Positions 6,141 to 12,167 of a DNA stretch of 12,167 nt are shown in pieces (position 1 is the first letter of the stretch; every line of letters begins with the position of its first letter). The notes beneath the pieces are model-generated. The model was given only the letters and a program-made list of their open reading frames with translations. It searched no databases and had not been told where the DNA came from. Source of the stretch: a bacterium (GTDB lineage Bacteria > Arandabacterota > Arandabacteria > Arandabacterales > Arandabacteraceae); the NCBI GenBank assembly GCA_025774405.1, contig JALGWB010000027.1:1-12167 (forward strand). The letters are read 5' to 3'. A program made the translations under genes and the position numbers.

Positions 6141-7377
6141 ATTGAGACTTGCGACGAGGTTCTTCCATCTGAACGGCGAAGACGAGGGCAGCAAGACCTG
6201 CCAGGCTTACTATGATGAACAAAACCTCATATGAGGCTTTCTCGATTATCAGGCCGCCTATGGATGATAACAGCAGAACAGGTGCAAGGAAGGTATTCAT
6301 GAAACCAAGATAGGTTGGGCGCTCAGCCTCTGGTGAGACGTCGAGCATGTAGTTGGTATAGCCCAGGCGGATACCGCTCAAAGCGAATCCAAGGAAGAAG
6401 AAAACAAAGTTGAAACAGCCAGTGGTATGAAGCGGTGAGCAGAATGCAGCCGAGAAAGTGAGTAAGGGTGAAACCATGGCAACAGCCGAGACAAGCACCA
6501 GCACAATCTTGTTTCCCACACGGTCGCTCAGTAGTCCCCATAGGATATTTGAAAGGATTGCTCCCACCATCTGGATTGAAAGAAAGATTCCAACCGCACT
6601 TGCTTCCAGGTGCATGAGTTCGCGGGCATAGATAACGTAGAATGGAAGAGCCATCCCCCATACCCCGAGCAGAACTCTCACAACGAGGAGCATACGGTAG
6701 CTCCTGACATTCTTAAGAAGGAAAGGACCACGCAGGAGGAATTGCTTAAACGGCATCCGACGCTCACGAACACTTACTTCGGGTTCTGAGACGAATGAGA
6801 AAACAACAATCGCCGAAGTCACAACAATGGCTGCTGTGATGAATAGAAGAGCGAAATTATCTGGGAAAGGCTTAAGATCCAGTATGTTGCGGACGTAGAT
6901 GCCAGCCAATGCACTTACGATTCCGCCGAAGAAGAGTCTTGCCCCGAAGAAGGTTCCGCGATTTTCGGATCGTACAGATTTTGCAACTATGTCCATGAAC
7001 GGAATTCCAGCCACACCTGCTGCCAGACAATAGATTGAATAGAGTATGAAGAAGATGGCGACAAAGTAGGCGATTGGAGTGTGTGCAAGAGCTGCAATCA
7101 GGATGGCAATTCCCCAGATGGTTACAATCCTCACCATCCCGGCCCAGACATAGATGGGCTTCTTGCGTTTGAGATGTTCAATTAGATTCGCAACAACAAG
7201 CTGAGGCATGAACCAGCCAGCATTGCCCATTGTTCCGGAAAGCCCAACAAGCACCTTGGATGTTGTCACATTGCTTATGAAAGTCGGAAGCACTGTCGTG
7301 CCACCAATGAGAGCTTCGGCGAGATTGAAAAGGATACCATTTATGACACCAAGTATGAAGGTGCGCGAATACCTCAA
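6139..7377 (-). CDS. Major facilitator superfamily permease, substrate unknown
   Basis: This 412-aa inner-membrane protein has about 12 hydrophobic segments, split into two halves by a charged cytoplasmic loop (about 198-228, EPEVSVRERRMPFKQF). A motif-A-like sequence GLLSDRVGNK (281-290) lies between two hydrophobic segments of the second half, typical of MFS secondary transporters. The first-half equivalent is not clear. The product is short, without an extra domain, and ends in a charged tail (EEPRRKSQ). The start is TTG (first base 7377), supported by a near-perfect AGGAGG 8 bases upstream. The gene lies 127 bases downstream of the secreted 10-Cys gene on the same strand, so read-through is possible. 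No substrate can be assigned; neighbours give no transport clue. Confidence 0.85.
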   Translation of the reverse strand: MRYSRTFILGVINGILFNLAEALIGGTTVLPTFISNVTTSKVLVGLSGTMGNAGWFMPQLVVANLIEHLKRKKPIYVWAGMVRIVTIWGIAILIAALAHTPIAYFVAIFFILYSIYCLAAGVAGIPFMDIVAKSVRSENRGTFFGARLFFGGIVSALAGIYVRNILDLKPFPDNFALLFITAAIVVTSAIVVFSFVSEPEVSVRERRMPFKQFLLRGPFLLKNVRSYRMLLVVRVLLGVWGMALPFYVIYARELMHLEASAVGIFLSIQMVGAILSNILWGLLSDRVGNKIVLVLVSAVAMVSPLLTFSAAFCSPLHTTGCFNFVFFFLGFALSGIRLGYTNYMLDVSPEAERPTYLGFMNTFLAPVLLLSSIGGLIIEKASYEVLFIIVSLAGLAALVFAVQMEEPRRKSQ

Positions 7378-7504
7378 GCTGTAATCCTCCTGAGGACTAA
7401 GAGTTTAACAGAAGCGTGGATCGCTCTTCCACCCTCGAGCGAATGAATCTATGGTGGGGCTCATGCGTCAGTGCCTCGAGGTCTGGGGGCACCGGCTTAG
7501 CTTG

Positions 7505-8086
7505 TTATCTGAACATTCGTTTGATGGCACCCCATCTGGTTGGCTTTGTTGCATTCTCCGGCTTGTCACCGCTTGCTCCGCACACACCATCACAATAGCT
7601 TGCAGTGGCATAATCACGATTCGGAAAATACTGACAGTCACACAACGTGATGTTATTCTCGCTGCCTCCAGGCACTATGCATATCTGCCCAGGCTGCACC
7701 ACGATTCTAGTCGAGCCTGGAATAACTATAGGCCCTGGCATGCATTCGTCCCAACTTTGAGCAATCCAGTCTCCAGGCCAGACGATTTCTCCCATATGGC
7801 CGAAACTGCAGGGAACGAACACACAGCTTGATGGCCCCCGCCAGGTGACAGCATATTCGACGGCCGTATATTCCTGGAGGTTGTAGAAGACTGGGAAGAA
7901 GTCGATTTCACCACAGCCAGGATAATTCGTTTGGATGTCATCGGTGCGCGAGATCTGCGGCATGCGATCTCCACATGAGCGATCCGGATCATGGGGAAGG
8001 ACATGAACTGCAACCTTGAAATCAGGATTGCTCCCGGCCTTGAGGCTTGCTGCGGTAAGCAATACAATAAGCCCGACGATTTTCAC
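7505..8086 (-). CDS. Small secreted Cys-rich protein, function unknown
   Basis: This is a 193-aa product with a short signal peptide (about residues 1-18, MKIVGLIVLLTAASLKAG). The mature chain has ten Cys, including one C-x-C pair (TLCDCQ). It is rich in Trp, Pro, Gly and aromatic residues (GDWIAQSW, VVQPGQICIVPG), so a disulfide-stabilised extracytoplasmic beta domain is likely. I recognise no named family. The C-terminal 20 residues turn basic (TKPTRWGAIKRMFR), possibly an envelope-associating tail. The start is GTG (first base 8086), with GAGGTG 5 bases upstream. It is divergent from the outer-membrane DUF5916 gene, sharing a 244-base control region. Function cannot be stated. Confidence 0.75.
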   Translation of the reverse strand: MKIVGLIVLLTAASLKAGSNPDFKVAVHVLPHDPDRSCGDRMPQISRTDDIQTNYPGCGEIDFFPVFYNLQEYTAVEYAVTWRGPSSCVFVPCSFGHMGEIVWPGDWIAQSWDECMPGPIVIPGSTRIVVQPGQICIVPGGSENNITLCDCQYFPNRDYATASYCDGVCGASGDKPENATKPTRWGAIKRMFR

Positions 8087-8162
8087 GGTATCACCTCATC
8101 TCTTGGATAGGCAAGAACGGTGATGTGATTGTCTTAAGTCATACTCGTACAGCCCCTCGGTC

Positions 8163-8191
8163 ACGATAGCTGAGATCGGTACAATCGACAA
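8163..8191 (-). promoter_or_regulatory. Candidate sigma-70-like promoter for the 10-Cys secreted protein
   Basis: On the minus strand TTGTCG (8191-8186) and TATCGT (8168-8163) are separated by 17 bp, with four of six consensus matches in each hexamer. The start would be near 8156, about 70 bases before the GTG codon. It is only moderately convincing. Confidence 0.3.
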
Positions 8192-8222
8192 GATGGAAAG
8201 CTCAATCGGATGCATTTTAGGC

Positions 8223-8251
8223 TTGAAATAAATCTGCACTATGTTTATCAT
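8223..8251 (+). promoter_or_regulatory. Sigma-70-like promoter for the DUF5916 outer-membrane gene
   Basis: TTGAAA (8223-8228) and TATCAT (8246-8251) are separated by the optimal 17 bp, with five of six consensus matches in each box. The predicted start is near 8258, giving a leader of about 70 bases. That leader contains a short GTCGG/CCGAC hairpin (8270-8286) and a strong SD (GGAAGGAG) 6 bases before the ATG at 8331. It is the best sigma-70-type match noticed in the window. Confidence 0.6.
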
Positions 8252-8330
8252 GATCCGTAACTTGCAGCGGTCGGGTCGTATCCGACGACTTCCATCCCCT
8301 TCTCACTGAACCCCGAGGAAGGAGAATGGT

Positions 8331-10757
8331 ATGACTCCAATTGGTCTAGCTAGGACTCTCATTGTGTTGAACGTCCTGGTGCTACTTACTGAAGCCATCT
8401 GGGCAGCGACTGGTGGCAATGACACCACGGATACCATCTCGGCAATAAGAGCGAGCCAGAAGATCCGAGTTGATGCGCGGCTTGACGAGGATGTGTGGAA
8501 GCGAGCTCCTCGGCTGTGTAAATTCATTCAGCGTGAGCCTGATGAGGGATGCGCTGCAACTGAATCAACCTGTGTTATGGTTGCCTACGATGATCGAGCA
8601 GTCTACTTTGGCTTTGAACTTTTTGACTCTGAGCCTGAAAAGATTGTACGTCAGCTCACGCGACGCGACCGCTGGATAAGGGCTGACGATGTCAGTGTCA
8701 TCATGGACAGCTATCATGATCATAAGACAGCCTACGGATTCCGGGTATACGCTTCAGGTACTCAGCGTGACACTTACTACTACAATGATGGTGAAGCTGA
8801 CAGTGATTGGGATGCTGTTTGGGATGCTGCTACGAGAATAACCGATCGTGGCTGGATCGCAGAGATTCGAATTCCCTATGACTGCTTGCGTTTCCCAGCC
8901 AAAGATGATCAGACATGGGGCATCTGTTTCAGCAGGTTCATCTGTCGTAAGAACGAACTGGATCGCTGGCCCCGCGTTCCACAAAGCGCCGGCGGCTTCG
9001 TTTCAAACTTCGGGCATCTGGAAGGCTTGCAAGGGTTGCGGCATGTTCCCAGCATTGAATTGCTTCCATATACGGTGGCATATGCCGAAGCTGGACCTTC
9101 AGATGAATCTAATCCCGATGGGAGATCCTATTCTGCAGATGCAGGCTTCGACATCAAGTATAGAATAACGTCAAACATAACGCTTGACGGCACCATAAAT
9201 CCCGATTTCGGGCAGGTTGAAGCAGATGAGACGATACTCAATTTATCCAAGTACGAGACGTGGTACCCCGAGAAGCGACTATTTTTCCTTGAAGGCATAA
9301 GGATATTTGATACCCCGTTCAACCTCTTCTATTCCAGGAGGATTGGGCATCCACCATCACTCGAGCCCGATGATGTTGATTACTATACCGACTTGCCGTC
9401 AGAGACAACGATTCTCGGGGCCTTCAAGGTGACAGGCAGAACGGCTGGGGGAACCACGATCGGCATGCTCGAGGGGGTGACCCAAAAGGAGGAAGCAACC
9501 TATGTCGATGGGAATGGCAATAGACGTAAGAGCGTTGTTGAGCCAGAAGCGAATTATCTTGTGATTAGGCTCAAACACGAAATACTTGCAAACTCCTCGG
9601 TTGGGTTTATGTCAACGGCAGTCAATCAAGCCAGTTTTGGGCCACATTATGCTGGTGGCCTTGATTGGATACTGCGCAGAAACGATGGTGGCTATAAATC
9701 TGAGGGGCAGATTGTTGGCTCAAGATCCAGTGATGGAGAAATTGATTGGGGTGGTTTGCTCACGCTTGAGAAGGAGGGTGGGGAGCACATTGTCGGTGGC
9801 ATAAAGGCTGAGTACCGTGGCGAGAATCTTGATCTTAATCGCTCGGGATTTCTTGAGCGAAATGATTATCGGGCTTTGTGGGTTGAGGTCGAGCATCGGA
9901 CTATGAAGCCATGGTGGATTGTGTTGAGGTCCAGCCAGGGTATTGATGTCGGCTACGTTGACAATCTCAGAGGAACGCCTCTCTTGAGAGGTGCAAACTT
10001 TGATTGCCATTTTGTGCTGTCGAATTTCTGGATCTGGGGAGCAGGCATGTGGTTTGACTATGATACCAAGTTCTCAGATCTTGAAACAGAGGGCGGTCCC
10101 CTATTGGCATTGCCGAAGGAGAGAAACTGGTGGACCTGGTTGAGGACAGACGAGTCGAAACGTTTGGCCTTTGTAGCACTCATCAGTCGCGGAGACGCCT
10201 GGGATGGTGAATCTGGTGAGCTCCGCACCGGGTTCGAAGTAAAGCCAAGATCGAACCTGGAATTGAAAGTGGAGGGTGGATATTGGTACGAAAAAGGTGT
10301 CTCAAGGTGGCTTACCTATCTTGAAGATGATAAGGGGCGAAGGACAGACGAGATATTTGGCGAACAGGATGCCACGAGATTGAGTGTCACCTTCCGTGGT
10401 ACGTTTACCTTCACCAAGGATCTTACGCTGCAGATTTATGCTCAGCCATTCATTGCAAGCGTCGATTATAGCAACTTCAAGCGGCTGATCGGTCACAACA
10501 GATTCGAATACGTAGATTCAACTGTGTATGATGAGTCGGAGGAACAACCTGACTTTACCTGGAGTTCGCTAAATAGCAACGTCATCCTTCGCTGGGAATA
10601 CATGCCAGGAAGCACGCTTTATCTTGTATGGACGCATGCCCGCGACAATTCGGTCTCTCAGGGACAGTTTGACCCGTCGAATGCCTGGCATGATTTGATG
10701 GCGGTGACCGGTGAAAACACTTTTCTGGCAAAGATTTCGTTTCGCTGGACACCATAG
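8331..10757 (+). CDS. Outer-membrane protein: CBM9-like N-domain plus DUF5916 beta-barrel
   Basis: This 808-aa exported protein has a signal peptide at about 1-25 (ending EAIWA). Residues about 40-235 resemble the CBM9/DOMON-type carbohydrate-binding fold found before DUF5916: IRVDARLDEDVWKRA (45-59), AVYFGFELFD (90-99), and GWIAEIRIPYDCLRF (174-188). The DUF5916 signature follows: NPDFGQVEAD (290-299), the YPEKRLFFLEG stretch, and SRRIG (335-339). The rest is alternating aromatic and polar beta-strands, ending in ISFRWTP, which suits an outer-membrane barrel although the last residue is Pro, not Phe or Trp. ATG 8331 has GGAAGGAG 6 bases upstream. Family members are widespread in FCB-type bacteria but their role is not established; sugar or polymer binding is inference. 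It converges with the radical SAM gene 23 bases away, without a visible terminator. Confidence 0.88.
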   Translation: MTPIGLARTLIVLNVLVLLTEAIWAATGGNDTTDTISAIRASQKIRVDARLDEDVWKRAPRLCKFIQREPDEGCAATESTCVMVAYDDRAVYFGFELFDSEPEKIVRQLTRRDRWIRADDVSVIMDSYHDHKTAYGFRVYASGTQRDTYYYNDGEADSDWDAVWDAATRITDRGWIAEIRIPYDCLRFPAKDDQTWGICFSRFICRKNELDRWPRVPQSAGGFVSNFGHLEGLQGLRHVPSIELLPYTVAYAEAGPSDESNPDGRSYSADAGFDIKYRITSNITLDGTINPDFGQVEADETILNLSKYETWYPEKRLFFLEGIRIFDTPFNLFYSRRIGHPPSLEPDDVDYYTDLPSETTILGAFKVTGRTAGGTTIGMLEGVTQKEEATYVDGNGNRRKSVVEPEANYLVIRLKHEILANSSVGFMSTAVNQASFGPHYAGGLDWILRRNDGGYKSEGQIVGSRSSDGEIDWGGLLTLEKEGGEHIVGGIKAEYRGENLDLNRSGFLERNDYRALWVEVEHRTMKPWWIVLRSSQGIDVGYVDNLRGTPLLRGANFDCHFVLSNFWIWGAGMWFDYDTKFSDLETEGGPLLALPKERNWWTWLRTDESKRLAFVALISRGDAWDGESGELRTGFEVKPRSNLELKVEGGYWYEKGVSRWLTYLEDDKGRRTDEIFGEQDATRLSVTFRGTFTFTKDLTLQIYAQPFIASVDYSNFKRLIGHNRFEYVDSTVYDESEEQPDFTWSSLNSNVILRWEYMPGSTLYLVWTHARDNSVSQGQFDPSNAWHDLMAVTGENTFLAKISFRWTP

Positions 10758-10780
10758 GAAGTTCTGATGACGACTGTGCC

Positions 10781-11752
10781 TCACATGCGAAAGTCAATTG
10801 TATCGGTTGCCAGGTATCTCAGAGGGCGTTCGCAGTCGGCTCTCAAGCTGGTGTAGCAGCTTTGACAAGCATTCTTGCTTGAGAAATCGGTTTTTACCTC
10901 CTGCCAGGAACTATATGCTCGGATGATCAATCCGCATGGTGACAGGGTTCCATCAGGGTTGACAACGAAGTAGCGCCTGCCTGCTCTGCATCCAGCAAGG
11001 CCTCCTTTCTCAAAGAAGGTCACCATGTTGTTAAGTACATAATCGGAGGTTCGGATGTTGCTGCCATGTCTTTTCATTCGGATGAGAATGTGGATGATTT
11101 TCCTGAATTCCAAAAGATCATCCTTCGTGAGCATGTAATCAGTATCACCTGTTCTGAGAGGAGTATAGGTGCTGAAATTTACTCTCACACCCCACTGGTT
11201 GCCGAGCTCAGCAATTTTGGGAAGCTCCCGATAATTGTGCCGATGGACAACACAACTTATGTTGATAGGTTTCGGCTTGTTGTGATCGAGTCGCTTGATG
11301 AAATTCCTTATGTGGTTGAAGAGCCCCGGCATATTGCGAAATTCATCATGTCGTTCATCAGGATAGTCGAGGGAGATTGAGAAGCGATCGACGCCCGCCT
11401 GTCGGAGCACTTCATACGTTTCATAGTTGAGTAGCCAACCGTTGGTTGTTATTGCTATGTACGGTGGACCACCTGGGTTGTGAAGGCTGGTAACGACATC
11501 GACCAGGTCCTTGCGCAGTAGCGGTTCCCCACCTGAGATCAGGATGGCAAGTGGTTTGACCTGGCGGCAGATCTCTTGATAGCGCTCTGGTGGAGCTACG
11601 CTCTCTTCGATCCTTCCGCCAAGATGGCAATGCTTGCAGCGAGCATTACATCTGCGTGTAACTTCGAATGACACGCAGAAAGGGCTCAATCCCAAGTAAG
11701 CTCGAATTGCCCGCGTGAGAAGGTTTAACGATCGATGTGCGGATGCAACCAC
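10781..11752 (-). CDS. Radical SAM protein with shortened SPASM-type C-terminus
   Basis: This 323-aa enzyme is predicted to cleave S-adenosylmethionine with a [4Fe-4S] cluster to start radical chemistry. The CxxxCxxC motif is C35-C39-C42 (RRCNARCKHC). SGGEP (73-77), TTNGW and ISLD follow in the usual barrel order. The C-terminus has C255-x12-G-x4-C273, exactly the first SPASM cluster half. It is followed by C296-xx-C299-x7-C307 instead of the full CX2CX5CX3C plus distal Cys, so at most one auxiliary cluster is likely. The GTG start (first base 11752) has GGGAG 6 bases upstream. No precursor peptide gene or partner enzyme was seen nearby, so the substrate (peptide, lipid or small molecule) is unknown. 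Divergent from the lipoprotein gene. Confidence 0.9.
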   Translation of the reverse strand: MVASAHRSLNLLTRAIRAYLGLSPFCVSFEVTRRCNARCKHCHLGGRIEESVAPPERYQEICRQVKPLAILISGGEPLLRKDLVDVVTSLHNPGGPPYIAITTNGWLLNYETYEVLRQAGVDRFSISLDYPDERHDEFRNMPGLFNHIRNFIKRLDHNKPKPINISCVVHRHNYRELPKIAELGNQWGVRVNFSTYTPLRTGDTDYMLTKDDLLEFRKIIHILIRMKRHGSNIRTSDYVLNNMVTFFEKGGLAGCRAGRRYFVVNPDGTLSPCGLIIRAYSSWQEVKTDFSSKNACQSCYTSLRADCERPLRYLATDTIDFRM

Positions 11753-11785
11753 CAGCTTCTCCCAGCACTTGCCTTCAGCAGAAAC

Positions 11786-11813
11786 GATATACTGCCTGAG
11801 GTGGTCGAGTCAA
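11786..11813 (-). promoter_or_regulatory. Candidate sigma-70-like promoter for the radical SAM gene
   Basis: On the minus strand TTGACT (11813-11808, five of six) and TATATC (11791-11786, four of six) are 16 bp apart. The predicted start, near 11779, is about 27 bases before the GTG codon and its GGGAG SD. The placement in the divergent 11753-11931 gap supports it. Confidence 0.45.
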
Positions 11814-11874
11814 CAACGATCAAGGCCAATTCCACGGGGATACGACAGTGCATGGCTTGTCTTTAGTCACTGAG

Positions 11875-11903
11875 TTGGCTATCTTCTGCCTGTAGCGTCT
11901 AAT
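11875..11903 (+). promoter_or_regulatory. Candidate sigma-70-like promoter for the lipoprotein gene
   Basis: TTGGCT (11875-11880) and TCTAAT (11898-11903) are separated by 17 bp. The -10 box matches five of six, the -35 box only the TTG core. The start near 11910 would leave a short leader with GGGGAG (11920-11925). An overlapping alternative is TTGTCT (11857-11862) with TATCTT (11880-11885), also 17 bp apart. Confidence 0.35.
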
Positions 11904-11931
11904 GATGTGGACTGGTTCAGGGGAGTTTGAG

Positions 11932-12167
11932 TTGAGACGCTTAATCCTGGTTCTCGGTGTTGTTCTTCTTGTCGGTTGCGGACCGAAGCCCGTCACCGAA
12001 GAAGCCGGCATATCGAGGGAAGCACAGCCAGGCATAGGCGAGGAGCTGGAGATTGCACGGGTCTATTTTGAGCAGGGAAGGGTTGGGGATGCCGCCGAAC
12101 ACTACGAGCGTGTTGTCGAAAGTGACTCAGCCAATTTTGAAGCCAATCTCTATCTTGGGCTCGCCTT
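11932..12167 (+). CDS. Lipoprotein with TPR-like repeat, 5' part only
   Basis: The reading frame runs off the window after 78 codons. I choose TTG 11932 because GGGGAG ends 6 bases before it; in-frame ATGs at 11902 and 11905 lack an SD and would add a polar stretch before the signal. The N-terminus (MRRLILVLGVVLLVGC) is a classic type II signal peptide with lipobox LVGC and lipidated Cys16. After a short linker, residues about 40-78 (EIARVYFEQGRVGDAAEHYE, then ANLYLGLA) follow the TPR helix-turn-helix spacing. It is likely an envelope scaffold or assembly protein. The full domain set lies beyond the window. Divergent from the radical SAM gene, with a 179-base shared promoter region. Confidence 0.8.
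   Translation, partial: MRRLILVLGVVLLVGCGPKPVTEEAGISREAQPGIGEELEIARVYFEQGRVGDAAEHYERVVESDSANFEANLYLGLA

Noticed and set aside
7451..7831. 126-codon + strand frame opposite the 10-Cys protein
   Set aside because: It has no SD or domain. The minus-strand frame has a signal peptide, an SD and patterned Cys.
10758..10780. Bidirectional intrinsic terminator between the converging DUF5916 and radical SAM genes
   Set aside because: The 23-base gap has no stable stem and no U-run.
11066..11380. 104-codon + strand frame opposite the radical SAM gene
   Set aside because: It is a shadow of a clear conserved enzyme, with no start signal.
11902..11931. ATG 11902/11905 as the lipoprotein start
   Set aside because: No SD precedes them and they place a polar acidic stretch before the signal peptide. 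TTG 11932 has GGGGAG at ideal spacing.

Overview
The window reads as a chromosomal segment of an uncultivated-type Gram-negative bacterium. Gram-negative is supported by an outer-membrane barrel protein with a DUF5916 signature, a lipobox protein and several secreted Cys-rich proteins. Such proteins are frequent in FCB-group and related candidate phyla, but the phylum is inference only. Many starts are GTG or TTG, each behind a good Shine-Dalgarno (SD) sequence. No insertion sequence, prophage, CRISPR array, tRNA or rRNA was seen.

Left part (1-4895, + strand): a compact housekeeping operon, tilS (3' end only) - hpt - ftsH - folE - folP - cdaA. The gene junctions overlap or are short, including a 1-base stop/start overlap at tilS/hpt, ftsH/folE overlap and a 4-base ATGA overlap at folP/cdaA. 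It joins tRNA-lysidine synthesis, purine salvage, membrane proteolysis, two steps of folate/pterin synthesis and c-di-AMP synthesis. No cdaR (YbbR-domain) gene follows cdaA. Instead the cdaA stop codon shares a CTAG tetranucleotide with the stop of a convergent gene.

Middle part (4892-8086, - strand): three genes read leftward: a short secreted 10-Cys protein (7505-8086), a 12-TM MFS permease (6139-7377), and a secreted 8-Cys protein with a Ca-binding-type loop and two OB-like segments (4892-5770). The 368-base gap before the last gene is the most unusual part of the window. It holds, in transcription order, a triple heptamer motif, an 8-bp interrupted palindrome, a close match to a sigma-54 (-24/-12) promoter, and a leader with a 14-bp stem enclosing a second hairpin. 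Together these look like an activator-dependent promoter with a structured 5' leader.

Right part (8087-12167): a divergent control region with sigma-70-like promoters in both directions serves the 10-Cys protein (-) and an 808-aa CBM9-like/DUF5916 outer-membrane protein (+). The latter converges on a radical SAM enzyme (-) with a shortened SPASM-type C-terminal cysteine set. The radical SAM gene is divergent from a lipoprotein with a TPR-like segment that runs off the window end.

The left genes are ordinary and can be named with confidence. The envelope and secreted genes to the right are poorly characterised, and any functional link among them is inference.
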